A DNA stretch of 27,500 bases from Fragilariopsis cylindrus CCMP1102 (lineage: Eukaryota; Bacillariophyta; Bacillariophyceae; Bacillariales; Bacillariaceae), in NCBI GenBank assembly GCA_900095095.1, contig FMBT01000652.1, positions 1 through 27,500 on the forward strand. The letters are read 5' to 3'. The notes under the pieces were generated by a model. That model ran no database searches. It was not told where the DNA came from and was given only the letters and a program-made list of their open reading frames with translations. Shown here one piece after another: positions 1-10,378 of the stretch (positions are counted from its first letter, which is position 1; the number at the start of each line of letters is the position of its first letter). The position numbers and the translations under genes are program-made.

Positions 1-475
1 TGTTGATTGTTGATGTTGCTGTTGCTGTTGCTGTCGATAATAAGGACCATGCTGATGATGATGAAAATAATGATACTGACGAAGAATTATTATTATAAAA
101 TGATTGTTTCTTTCGTTGTAGATAATTCAATGTGTGAACGTTGCTGCTGCTGTCAGTATTACTACATTTTCGTGTTTTGTTGGGACTATTATAATACTGA
201 CAGTAATTATTTGTCTTTCTTAAATGTTCTACCTCTTCTAGATTTGGTTCATCATCCTCAATAATGAATGATGATGATGATGATGATTTTCTTTGGTGGT
301 GGTGGCGATGATGATGATAAGTGGTTGATGATAAGAATCCCATTGCTGCTTCCATTGATGTTGCTGCTTTCATTGATGATGGTTTCGTCGATGATGTTGT
401 TAGTAGCGGCGGTGGTGGTTTTGTATGAATAATAGCAGTGGCGGCCATTGTATTATCTGTCGTGATCGACATCAT
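1..475 (-). CDS. Unrecognised low-complexity protein, N-terminal part (runs off left edge)
   Basis: Read on the minus strand from an ATG at 475-473, the frame stays open for 158 codons to the window edge without a stop. The product begins MMSITTDNTMAATAIIHTKP, followed by Pro and Ser/Thr-rich stretches, a His-rich patch, a Ser run, and a more complex segment with acidic residues (IIEDDEPNLEEVEHLRK). It then goes into further Asn/Ser and Thr-Ala runs. Codon use (TCA, ACA, AAT) is like the neighbouring genes. A run of microsatellite can keep a frame open by chance, but the non-repetitive acidic segment argues for real coding. There is no recognisable domain, and function is unknown. Two in-frame Met codons at the start and one ten codons in make the exact start uncertain. 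The plus-strand frame over 7-264 is a Leu/Met-rich shadow. Confidence 0.55.
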   Translation of the reverse strand, partial: MMSITTDNTMAATAIIHTKPPPPLLTTSSTKPSSMKAATSMEAAMGFLSSTTYHHHRHHHQRKSSSSSSFIIEDDEPNLEEVEHLRKTNNYCQYYNSPNKTRKCSNTDSSSNVHTLNYLQRKKQSFYNNNSSSVSLFSSSSAWSLLSTATATATSTIN

Positions 476-1436
476 TTCTGTGTGTGTTTGTGTGAAAGTG
501 TGTTTGTTGTGGTCTAATCCTTCAAAGTTGCTCTTCGATTCGAAGTAAGTGAGATGAATATAATACGGTGCGGTCAATGGTAATGTAGAAATGACAACAA
601 ACTTTCAGGGTCGGTTAGACAGGACGGGAGGGAGTCGCTACGCTGCGTTCCGTTCTGTTCGTTGTTCGCTCGTATTATTATTGATCGTGCTTGTACTACG
701 TGTAACCGGTCGAGTATTTTTTTTCTTTCTCTCGTGCCTTACTCCTAAAGTATCGAAGTAGTAGTACAGTACCGGTAAGCTTCTCCCTTTGTTGGGCTGG
801 TGTTAAATGTAAGCAATGTTGTTAATTAAATGATTCGTGGTTACTGTACTAACAACTCATAATATCACGTAAGTTAGTACTGTACCTGTAAAACGTACAC
901 TTCTCCGGCCATGCATCAGTAAAATTTAATATTGCTAATTGAAACTTTGACGGAACGAAGGCTGTAGATAAAAAATCAATTAACACTAGCGCAGTTTACT
1001 ATCATCGCTTATTTTTTTATTTCAAGTAGTTACCGATAGTAGTAAATAAAAAAATGAAAATAGTGCCTGTCGTAATAAACGGCCGTGAGTAAGTATTTTC
1101 AATCGTACATTGCTACCGGTATTCATTATTTGAACCAAGACTCGGACTGGTCACGCAGAGTGTATTCTTAATAGTTTTATGTTTTATGTTCTAGTTCTCA
1201 TGATGTATATACATACATCGATGTTGCGGTTGCAGTTACGGTTGATGTTGCCAATGCAGTTGAATTTGATGGACAGATGACTGGTCAATTATTTGTTGTT
1301 TCCATGTTTGTTTGGTGTTCTACGCTACCTTCTTCTAATGGCCATTATTTTGTGATCTTATTGCTTTTAAATACAGTCTCAATTCCTATTCAATTTACCT
1401 TTCATTTAACGTCAGCAATCTAGTTTTTCCAAGATA
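476..1436. promoter_or_regulatory. Divergent intergenic region with repeated GTACAGTAC-type motifs
   Basis: About 960 bp lies between the minus-strand gene starting at 475 and the plus-strand gene starting at 1437, so it should hold two divergent promoters and 5' UTRs. No credible ORF is seen. It contains GTACAGTAC at 764-772, its reverse complement GTACTGTAC at 877-885, and a partial copy (TACTGTACT) at 842-850. A/T homopolymers are common around 1010-1060. I see no RNA gene here. Confidence 0.5.
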
Positions 1437-2746
1437 ATGACTGCCTCCAGCAACGTCAACGAGAACGACGGTAATGTCGCTACCACTACTAATAGTATCA
1501 CTGCCACCAACGCTGCTGCTGTTATTACTGGTAGTACAACGCCTTCCTCCTCTCGTGATGACAGCGTACGTCTGTGGTTGGCAGCCGAAGCCGATCTTGT
1601 TAAGTTTCTTCCCAAATGGAGCGAATTAACTCACCACAATGTGGAATGTGGACGTTATGGGTGCAACTGTACAGATGGCAGCATACGTCTATGGTTGGCA
1701 GCCGAAGCCGGTCGTGTTAAGTCTATTCCCAAATGGAGCGGATTTACTCACCACAATGTGGAATGTGGACGTGGTGGATGTAACTGTACAGATGGAGAGT
1801 GTGGAGGGATCCCAATCAAAAATGATTTCCGATGGGAGAAGAAAAACCAAGAGGTATGTTTAATGTCGTCACCGTTGCTGTCGTCGTCATCATTATTGCC
1901 ATCGTCATATGGATTTCGTTCTGATCTAATACTACCCACTTATTCTTATTTTTTTCTCCTTCGCTCTTTCAGAATCTTGGCTGGCCGCATGATCAGATTG
2001 ATGTCCCGGGAGATCCAGGATATGAAGAGGCAAGAAATACTATGTTACAAATTCGACGTTTTTGTGAACCATGTTTTGAGCTTCTAGTAGAGAGGTCCGT
2101 CCTTCAATGTGACGATTACGAACGAGTAAAGGGAGAAACTCTTTTTGATGTCGTTACAAAAGAAATGATCGAAGCAACAACGGAGCGTTTATACGAAAAG
2201 CATCGTGGCAAAAATCCTCGTCATAATTTGGATAATGGGTAGTGTACACCATTCTTTAAGTCTAGCAACAGTGATAGCTGGCAAAAAATGAATAAGGATG
2301 TCGATCCTGATGACATTGCCATTGTTGTTGCTAATGCTTTGGTCCAAGAAGGATGCCGTACCCGTTACCTTCAACTCGATGGAATCCATTACAATGACCC
2401 TGGATTTGGAAGGAAAGGTCATAAGGCGTTGGCGTTAGTGTTATCGATTAATACCATCGTGGAACGTATTGATTTCTACCATGATCGGGGAGAAGGGTGT
2501 TGCTGTCGTTTCCTAAGTTCTTACGCCGGAAATATAACGAACGGATTGTTCCTGAAAGCGCTAAAGTACAACAAAAATTCAGCACTGAAAGAACTTCCAC
2601 GTCTATGTTCACAAGCCTTCGGTCCTCATACATGGGAAGCTTGGAAGAAAGTCAAACCAAACCTCGAGTGCGGACCGGAGCTTTTCCATGAATGTTACTA
2701 TGATGTTCACAAGTACGTGACTTGCTCTGATGACGAAGACTACTGA
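1437..2746 (+). CDS. LRR-like protein with duplicated 39-residue Cys unit; reading break at 2240-2288
   Basis: Exon 1 is 1437-1853 (139 codons, phase 0). An intron at 1854-1972 has GTATGT and a pyrimidine tract ending TTTCAG. Exon 2 runs from 1973. Exon 1 holds two tandem 39-residue copies (1563-1679 and 1680-1796), each with RLWLAAEA, PKWS and a Cys motif CGR-x-GCNC; 31 of 39 positions agree. Exon 2 meets an in-frame TAG at 2240-2242 after 229 codons, stop included. The same frame then runs on, open, to TGA at 2744-2746. The later part (DPDDIAIVVANAL, YLQLDG, GHKALALVLSIN, ALKYN) has the spacing of ribonuclease-inhibitor-type leucine-rich repeats. Between the halves another frame reads SVHHSLSLATVIAGKK and meets the last frame at an A6 run, so an indel or tiny intron is possible. 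Function is unknown. The duplication is seen directly; the LRR assignment is an inference. Confidence 0.6.
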
Positions 2747-2912
2747 GCGCATCGTCGTTCGTCATACAAAACACACACAATATGAATTATTTGCTACTAA
2801 AATTGGTCAAATTTTTTTCTAACTAATCGCGTTCAATGATCTAGAGCGCAAGTTATTTTGGTCAATCGCCATTTACACATATATTTATACTATATTATGT
2901 ACAGTACTAAAC
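2747..2912. other. Short intergenic stretch
   Basis: AT-rich spacer after the LRR-like gene. It includes GTACAGTAC at 2899-2907. No gene seen. Confidence 0.4.
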
Positions 2913-3955
2913 TTAAGGAAACAATACCAAGATTGAACAAAGTATTAGTTTTCGCCTTCTATTGACGACCACGTCGAAAGATGATGCCTGATGCCTGTAT
3001 ATGATTTCTAAAAACTTATTCGGGACTATTTCTTTTTCGTTTTTTACATATTTTGGATTTGCAATTCCATTTATTGCCATAAAGTCTTCAGCACCATCGT
3101 TCTCATTACTATTACTATCAGCATCATCGGCATCATCAGCATCATCGGCATCATCAGCATCATCAGCATCATCAGCATCATCAGCATCATCAGCATCATC
3201 AGCATCATCGTCGTCATCATCGTCATCATCGTCAACATCGTCAACATCGTCAACATCGTCAACATCGTCAACATCGTCAACATCGTCAACATCGTCAACA
3301 GCATCAGCACCAACGCCGTCTTTCTTCGAAGAAAGAACGATTCACATTACTAGGATTGTCATAGTGTTTTCCGGCGTTTTCTATGCTGTTATCGTAATCA
3401 GCGTTGATCAATACAAATACCGGTATAGTTCCTATAATCATTATCACTGTTCCTATCACTCTCATAATCATCATTCCTGCTATCAGTACCGCCACAGATA
3501 TCATTATGACTATAGTTCCCATGAGTGTTGTTGCTGTTGTTGTTGGTGATGTTGTTGTTGATAGATTCCTCCGACAGAAGTTTTATCAACATATATCGGA
3601 TTGTCTATGCAATGAATACTTTCGTCAATAGCTGCTGTTATCAGTACCTCCACAACATTTAATGATGAAGTATTTTCTATAGAAGAATTTCGAATAAGAG
3701 TATCTTCTATGACTCTCATCACTTTCTCCATATTGGAAAAGTGTCTTGTTATCATACTTATTTTTCCTGGATAGCAAACTAATTCCTTTTCTCATGTGTT
3801 TCCGATGGTGTCGTCGAAAGTAGAGTTGATTGGGGTTCGTGAGTATCCCATGGGGGTAGGGATGATGTATTTTGCATCTTAGAAATATCGATAGAGGTAG
3901 CTTCGTGTTTTTTCTCTTTGAACTTGTACCGATTATAAAATTATGGGAGTTTCCA
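2913..3955 (-). pseudogene. Minus-strand coding-like patches in several frames (probable decayed or unspliced gene)
   Basis: Several adjacent minus-strand frames read like coding sequence, but none joins cleanly. From upstream to downstream: a patch at about 3940-3779 (contains SLPPWDTHEPQSTLL); a frame ending at 3510 (contains NMEKVMRVIEDTL and a Gln/His run); an Asn/Asp/Ser-rich frame ending at 3398; a patch around 3410-3304 (NADYDNSIENAGKHYDN); then a frame from about 3349 to a TAA at 2915-2913. This last frame turns the microsatellite into Asp-Asp-Val and Asp-Asp-Ala repeats and continues into ordinary sequence (AEDFMAINGIANPKYV). Frame changes between patches could be introns, indels or chance. 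The plus-strand reading of 3001-3549 (Ser-Ala and Ser-Thr repeats, then Tyr/His/Cys-rich) looks less protein-like. No family is recognised. Confidence 0.3.
3116..3312. repeat. Trinucleotide microsatellite (TCATCAGCA / TCGTCAACA type)
   Basis: About 200 bp of near-perfect 3-, 6- and 9-bp periodic sequence: first CATCAG-type units, then TCATCG, then ACATCGTCA units. On the minus strand one frame encodes Asp-rich repeats; on the plus strand one frame encodes Ser-Ala then Ser-Thr repeats. Confidence 0.9.
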
Positions 3956-4028
3956 ACTGTCGAACAAGTCTAGCAACGGGTCGTTACTGGCAGTCTTTCG
4001 CCATTATTCTTCACTGCTGAATTGGGCG

Positions 4029-4328
4029 ATTAGAAACAGATCTCAATCAAAACGGACAGCGATCGCTCATTGTCGTTGTTGTTAGCTTATCTACGGTCGA
4101 CAAGTCTTCGTAAAACGGTGTATTACCTCGAAACGGAAAGCAATTGGTGTTTCATAGCGTTTCATGGTATTTTGCCGTTTCAGGAATTAGAAACATATTT
4201 CAGTCGAAACGGACACCGATCGCTCATTGTCGTTGTTGTTAGCTAATCTACGGTCTACCAGTCTTCGTAAAACGGTGTATTACGTCGAAACGGAAGCCAT
4301 AAGCCGTTTCATGGTATTTTCCGTTTCT
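4029..4328. repeat. 157-bp direct tandem duplication
   Basis: The segment beginning ATTAGAAACA at 4029 is repeated from 4186. Both copies share the blocks GATCGCTCATTGTCGTTGTT, CTTCGTAAAACGGTGTATTA, TCGAAACGGAA and GTTTCATGGTATTTT in the same order. Copies differ by scattered substitutions and small indels, so the duplication is not brand new. Confidence 0.85.
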
Positions 4329-4977
4329 CTTCGTAAAACTTCTTGTTATACTGTAGGATATTAAAGAATTCCATATTTAGATACAGATTGAAGTCCTTGA
4401 ATAGAAGAATCAATCGTGGTTTCTTCTTCTGATAGTGACTGACCGTCGTCGCTTTCACTAAACTCATGGTTTCCTATCTTGTTTTGACTGATTACTACTT
4501 CAAATACTTTTAATAAGTGTATCCTTTCAAACAGCAAGCAAAACAGAATTTTTTTTATGTCACGATCACAGGGTCAGGCAAATGACACGACTGAGACAGT
4601 CACGACACAAAAAAGATATTTTGGCTTCGATACGGTATTTAGTTGTTTCATTCGTGGAGCACTTGTCATTGATGATGCTTCCCACACTCCAGCTAGCTAT
4701 CATCTAAAAGTAACCCAACGGACGCTTATATTTCTTTTCTGCAACCACAACCACAAACACAAACCACAACCACAAACCACAACCACACAACACAACTTAT
4801 CTCGACGATTCATGCGTTCCCTCTTTCAATTATACAATTAAGTTTGCTCCAGCAGAAGTTTGAAGGCGAACGAAGTGGTGGAAGTAATTAAAATAGAAAT
4901 AAAGTACTAGCACAAGTGAACATAATCTGAATTCCTCCATCCATCCGCACGGCACGTACTGTACTACAAAACTAACA
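4329..4977. other. Intergenic region upstream of the bPH protein gene
   Basis: A minus-strand frame at about 4560-4370 reads partly like coding sequence (acidic stretch FSESDDGQSLSEEETTID) and may belong to the decayed gene downstream of it. CACAAC-type repeats occupy about 4741-4796. GTACTGTAC lies at 4956-4964, ending 13 nt before the next start codon. A 94-codon plus frame at 4557-4841 runs through the CACAAC repeat and is probably not a gene. Confidence 0.4.
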
Positions 4978-7727
4978 ATGGGTATCCTCAGCTTCTTTTC
5001 GAATAATACATACGGAGTGGATCCTAAGGAGGAAGAATCTAAAATTCGACTAGAGTATCCGTACCTGTTACTGGATGCAGAACATATCGAACTTGCCTTT
5101 AAATCAAAAGGAGAGGGTGGCAGAGACAAAAGCTATTTCACTTCCCATCGAGTATTAATCAAAGATGGGAAGGGTATTGGTAGTAAACGAAAAAATTATT
5201 TAAGTATACCCTATACATCAATTCAAGCATTTTCTGTGGAAACTGCTGGTGCCACATTTTTGGATAGAGATACACAATTAAAATTATGGTACGAAGGTGG
5301 TAGTCAGTTGTATCCACAAACAATTGATTTTGCAAAAGATCAAGTGAATTTATTCGACGTACAACAATTCTTTAATAAGAAAGTATTTCAACAAGATGCG
5401 ATGATGGCAGCAGCAACGGCAGCAAGAAGTAATGCTAACAGTAGTAATAATAATAACTATGATCAATTTGCTACCAATGAAGACGTTGTAAAGAAAGCCA
5501 CGGTAGAAAGTATCTTTAATTGGATCGGAAATGATGCTATTCAACTGGATCCAAAATCGGTACAGGAACGATTTACAAAGGAAAGTCCTGTTCTTTTTCG
5601 GAATGAAGAGGTGGAACTTTGTTATCAAGCACGACGTGATGTGATCATTATTACACCACTTCGATTCTTCCTGATTGATGTGAAGGGCTTCACGGGAAAG
5701 AAAATGGAATTCTTTTCGTTGCGCTGGGACTGCGTGAAAGCTTTTTCGGTAGAAACTGCAGGATCACAACTATTTGACCGTGATTGTGATTTTATTATTC
5801 ATACAAATATTCCATCATTGCACCGTCTTCGTCAAGATCTACGACGTGGTAAGACTGATATATTCCAAGTACAAACATCGTTTTCAAACAAATTATTGGG
5901 AGGAAAAGATGTAGGAGACGACAGTAAAAATAGTAACAATACTCGAGTTGCCAATATTAATGATCGAAAGGGTCATGTTGATAATGGTGCCTCCTTATTT
6001 ACTATCGGTGGATCGAATAATCGGCCTTTAGATGCAACTGAAGTAGAACGGACATTTCGTTCTAACCCACCCTTATTACAAAGTGATGAGTTCGTGGAAA
6101 TGGCTTTTAAAGGAAGACGCGATCTCGTGATTTTTACTACCAAACGTATAATTGATGTTGATGTTAAGGGTTTATCGGGGAAAAGGGTAAGTGATAAATA
6201 TGATTTAGGCGGCTTGATGCAAAAATGTTTATTCGTTAACAACCAAATCACTGACACCTATTATGTTGTCCCTCGGATTGATTGGTCATTTAATTTTACT
6301 ACAATTGTATATAGATTGAATACGCATCGATTCCGTATTCTTCGATTTTAGCCTATGGAGTTAAGTCAGCAGGATCTGTAGGAGGATTATTTGCTGATAA
6401 GGACTCGGAGGTAATGATTTACACTGATATTAGGTGGAACCATTTAGGAGATCAAGATAATCCACCAGACCCAGGTCAGGCCTATAAGGAATGGGATTTC
6501 AACAAAAACGTGGTTGATATATTAGATCTGAAACGATACTTGAACGCGAGATTATTGGCAACCGAACCAGGTATGAAGGTCCCATCCGGTCGTATGGTGG
6601 CGTCGCCACAAGAACATGGAATAGAAAAGATGCTTTCCAAATGGGGAAATGATCAGTCAGTTATTGATGCCAATGAATTGAATACAGTTCTACATACAAC
6701 TGTCGATATTTTGCTGGATGATGAGAACGTTGTTATGTGTTTCAAGGCGGGACGCGATATTACTGTATTTTCAAACCAACGAATCCTTATAATGGACGTC
6801 CAAGGATGGAGTGGTAAAAAAATTGAGTATACGACCATACCTTATTCGAGCATTAGGGCATTTGCAGCAGAATCAGCGGGGTCATGGGACCGTGATTCTG
6901 AAATTAATATCTACACTTCTAGTCACTGGACCTTGGGAAAGGTAAAATTAGATTTTAGAAAGGGCAAGGTTGATATCATTGCGATCCAAAAATTCCTTTC
7001 GGCTATTGTACTCGGTAATGAACAAGATGCCGCGAACTACTTACAAAATATCAATCCTAATACTGTCAAAATAAGCCACCCTGCAGGCATGAATGGCTTT
7101 ACGGACTGGATGATTGATAATAGCGTTGAGGAAGATCCGAATGTCGCCGATGCTCAGTTTCACAACGATCCTCCCATTCTCTTGTCGGATGAAAAGGTAG
7201 AAAAGGTCTATCGAGAGGGAAGAGGTGAGTTCACTTGATTTGTACTATGTAATATTGTTTGAAACCTTTTCTGTTTGTTTGTTGTGGTAAAATATAGTGT
7301 CTATCACTTTTAAAAATCTGACCATGATTTTGACTTTTTTTGTAATCTGGATTGCCATTATTAAGATTTATGGGTGTATACAAACTTGAGGATTTTAAGA
7401 GTAGATGTAAAAGGTATTACCGGAAGAAAGATTGAATATCGTAGTATTCCATGGAAGAATTCGTGCACTGCCTTTGCAGTAGAGACTTGCGGACATTTGG
7501 ATAGAGATGCTGAGTGTTACATGGCAACTAACATACCTAGTATACATCGCTTAGTGCAGAAAATTTTTGTCAAGCGGGGTAATATCTTTGATATGCACGA
7601 GTACCTAGGAAAGAAATTACTATCAAAGGAATCGCACAATAAAGAGGATCATGATCATAGCACCAATCGATCAAAAAATCCCGGCGTCTCAGCAGATGAA
7701 TATGATCCTTATGCAAAATATCACTGA
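4978..7727 (+). CDS. Protein of five tandem bacterial-type PH (bPH_1-like) modules
   Basis: Exons are 4978-6186, 6315-7224 and 7366-7727 (826 aa). Introns start GTAAGT and GTGAGT and end TATAG and TTAAG. These junctions restore the conserved repeat at both joins (GKR-IEYASIPYSS and GR-DLWVYTN). The product repeats a roughly 130-150 residue module five times, at about residues 22-130, 178-308, 353-476, 505-637 and 660-785. The signature is a strand reading R-D-(L/V/I)-x-(I/V)-x-(T/S)-x-x-R, then (I/V)DVKG-(F/L/I/W)-(T/S)-G-(K/R)-K-(I/M)-E, S-I-P-(Y/W), AF-(S/A)-(V/A)-E-(T/S)-(A/C)-G, and a DRD pair. It ends in a hydrophobic helix after GK-x-D-I-x-x-(I/V/L)-Q. This is the pattern of the PF08000 (bPH_1) family, usually found as single domains in bacterial proteins. 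The first module lacks the VDVKG-x-x-G-K-K core (it reads GKGIGSKRKNYLSIPY). There is no signal peptide or membrane segment, so it is probably intracellular. Ligand and partner are unknown. Confidence 0.85.
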
Positions 7728-8018
7728 ATAAATAGATAACCCATATCGAATATATTACTACTAAAGTATCCCCTCACCACTTTTAGGCTTTCGTTTCTCT
7801 ATAGAATAGGGGAAAATGTACGAACTATAAACACTGCATTGGATGTGGACGTAACTCATGCTTCTACAGTCCCGGTATAGTATGCTACAATAGTTAAGAG
7901 TTCATTCGGGGGATATATTTCATCAATTTAAAGTAGTTTCGTAGTTAGTTGTTCTCTAGTTAGCAGCCTACTAGTGATTGACTACTGTCTACTACACAGC
8001 ATTACATTAAAGTTTGAT
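7728..8018. other. Convergent intergenic spacer
   Basis: A 291-bp AT-rich spacer between the 3' ends of the bPH gene (plus) and the eIF2B gene (minus). Should hold both 3' UTRs. No other feature seen. Confidence 0.5.
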
Positions 8019-9874
8019 TTAATATGCTCTATCGTTAAGCATGTTCATTTCTCTTAATAATACTGCAACACTTGTGGGTGGAATAATCCCAAGTTCAGTA
8101 ATAATCCCACTAATGAACTTATCAGGTGTTACATCATATAAGATATTCGCTGCATGAAGCTTATTGTTGTTGTTGTTGTTGACGTTTTCGTCATTGTTGT
8201 TGTTATTATTAGTGTTATCCAAAAGTAATAAATCATTAGGATTGCCTAATTCATTTTGTGTTATTGATTCTAATTGTACTTTATTAGAAATTTTATATGT
8301 TTCACAACAAACTAATACAGGCACATGATGATTCTTTGCCAACAAAGCAATACATGCTGTACCGATTTGACCATAAATACTACCATTGACTAATAATGCT
8401 GATGCACCTAAGAATACTTTTGTGACCTGTTTTTGCATTACATATGTTAATGCATTTAATTGAATATATCCACATGAGATACCAACGGCACGAAGTGATT
8501 GTAATAAACGCTTGCCTTCCATTAATGGACGTGCATCCACAATCCAAACATAGAATTTAATATGTGCTTCCTCATGTGCAGTTTTTAATAAAACATCAAT
8601 CACTTCCGAGTAACCAAATGTTAACAATACATCACCATTATGTATTTTAGAGAGTGCATGTTGTGCAATAGCACGATCCGCATATTCTAATCGTTCTTGT
8701 AAGTATCGTTCAATTGTTTCTGTCAGTTCAAGTTTTGCATCAGATAATAAAATGTCACGATCTAACATCCCCACCGCAGTTTTTAAAAAGGTAAAGGCAT
8801 TCCCCATTGATACCGAATGTGGACGACAATTCACCGTCCAAAATTGAAAACTTGGTTTTAATACTTGATGATCAAAATGATGACGAAAATCAATGACATC
8901 ATTATTAGTTGTATTTGTAGTTGTATTCGTATTATCATTATTATTCGACGACGTCGTTGGTAAAATATAATCATTTAAGACATTGGAAAAACATTCCATC
9001 ATAGCACGACAACGTTCATTGTCACCTTGAATATCACCTGATGCATATTTCAAACCTAATTCAATCACATCAGGATGTAATGTTTCAGTAAATTCAGATG
9101 CATACGGGTCCGGCATTTCTATTCATTTGTTTTTTATGTTTATTGAGGTAGAAGTAAGAGAGAGAGAGAGAGAGAGAGAAAGAGACAAACAGGCCATATT
9201 ATGTAAGAATATCAAATAGAATTGAATTTTGGATTGGCGGAGGGTAGTACTGTATCATTGCACCACACATACACATACACATACACATACACATACAAAT
9301 ACACATGATTTGTCTTACCTCGATATTGTGGTAAATGTGAGAATAGATCCAAACAACCATTTCCAGCACTTTTATTATTATGGTTGCTATTGCTACTACT
9401 ATTACTGTTATTGGCACCACTCGTCGTCACAGAAGGATTATTACTACTATTTTCTTTGTCACTTCTGTCATTATTTTTTACCTCTCCTCCTCCTGATCCT
9501 CCCGACGATTGATCTTGATTATTATTATTATTATCAGCCAATAAATGTTTTTTTAGAGTCGGTTGGAGTTGTTTTCCTCCTCCACCATCTCCTCCAGCCT
9601 TTGCAGCACGTTGTTGTTCTTGAAGTTCACGACGTTCTGCTTTACTTAATTTTGGCCTTTTTGGTGGAATAATTAAACCAACTGGTGGCTTTTTCTTTTC
9701 TTTTTTCTTCTTCTTTGGTAGTGCATTATCATTATCGGCATCAGCATTGTTGATGTTAAGGTTAATGTTGTTGACATCATCGGCAATAGCGGTGACAGCG
9801 GTGTCGGCGCAATCACTTGCTGTAGTACCGCAATCGGTTGCCGCTTTTGTTAGTAGTACCGTTTCCTCCGTCAT
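8019..9874 (-). CDS. EIF2B4: Translation initiation factor eIF2B, delta subunit
   Basis: eIF2B exchanges GDP for GTP on eIF2 in the cytosol, and delta is one of its regulatory subunits. Exon 1 is 9874-9319 and exon 2 is 9118-8019 (551 aa). The intron (9318-9119) begins GTAAGA, ends GAATAG and contains two microsatellites. The start at 9874 is the first ATG in frame (MTEETVLLTK). The N-terminal third is the lysine-rich, disordered extension usual for delta, with PKKKKKEKKK and LSKAERRELQEQQRAAK, then Gly/Asn/Ser runs, ending in LFSHLPQY. Exon 2 is the Rossmann-like regulatory domain: HPDVIELGLKYASG, CRPHSVSMGNA, the VFLGASALLVNGSIYGQIGT block, and PVLVCCETYKISNKVQLESI followed by NELGNPNDLL. 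An Asn-rich insert follows. The length is normal for the family (about 520-650 aa). It is intact, with no frameshift seen. Confidence 0.93.
9157..9179. repeat. (GA)n microsatellite inside the eIF2B delta intron
   Basis: About eleven AG dinucleotides in a row, within the intron near its 3' end as read on the minus strand. Confidence 0.9.
9263..9305. repeat. (ACACAT)n microsatellite inside the eIF2B delta intron
   Basis: About six ACACAT-like hexamers in the intron, close to its 5' splice site on the minus strand. Read through, it would encode a Tyr-Val repeat, which is an artefact of ignoring the intron. Confidence 0.88.
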
Positions 9875-10378
9875 TTTTGAGTCTATACAACTAGCTACGA
9901 GTACGAAGTCGTATTGTTTCAATATAGCTATATCAGATTGTCTATTGCGACAATAGAATGACAATAATAATATGCACTACTACCGGTACAAACATCAACA
10001 TTAGGATGACAAAAAAAAATCAAACCCAAAGCATTAAAGTTGTTTTGTTTTGCTCATTGATCATGCTGCCGTACAATCCACGAGAACGTCCGTACAACGT
10101 ACGACTCGACTCGATTTCCAAACACAGCGCTAACTCGACAAATAAAAAATAAAAATTTCGTTTTTGTCAATGATTGTTGTTCCTGAACGTTGCTATCGAA
10201 GAAAAAAAATCAAACAAACAAAAGGACAAGATCTTATTCGTCCACCTTAAAACAATTGTAGTAATTGGTACATTAACGACATTGTTATTAGTAAACCAAC
10301 AGAAGAAGAAGAAAGAAGAAGAAGAAGAAGAAGAAGAAGAAGAAAAAAGAAGTTGAAAGAAGAAAAAGAAGTTGAAAA
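9875..10378. promoter_or_regulatory. Bidirectional intergenic region between eIF2B delta and the acidic protein gene
   Basis: Just over 500 bp separates two divergent start codons, so a shared promoter region is likely. It contains an imperfect palindrome CGTACAACGTACG near 10094-10106. A GAA-rich microsatellite (about 10301-10345) lies just upstream of the 10379 ATG, probably in its 5' UTR. The short ORFs here are low-complexity and not credible genes. Confidence 0.45.

Noticed and set aside
7-264. Plus-strand ORF of 85 codons
   Set aside because: Leu/Met-rich shadow of the better minus-strand frame in a microsatellite-rich region.
3001-3549. Plus-strand Ser/Ala/Thr repeat ORF of 182 codons
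   Set aside because: Half is a microsatellite, and the rest is Tyr/His/Cys-rich and unlike protein; the minus strand reads better.
4557-4841. Plus-strand ORF of 94 codons upstream of the bPH gene
   Set aside because: Second half is a CACAAC repeat, no motif, and it lies where a promoter and 5' UTR are expected.
9229-9672. Plus-strand ORF of 147 codons
   Set aside because: Antisense of the eIF2B delta intron and exon 1; Tyr/His-rich repeat translation.
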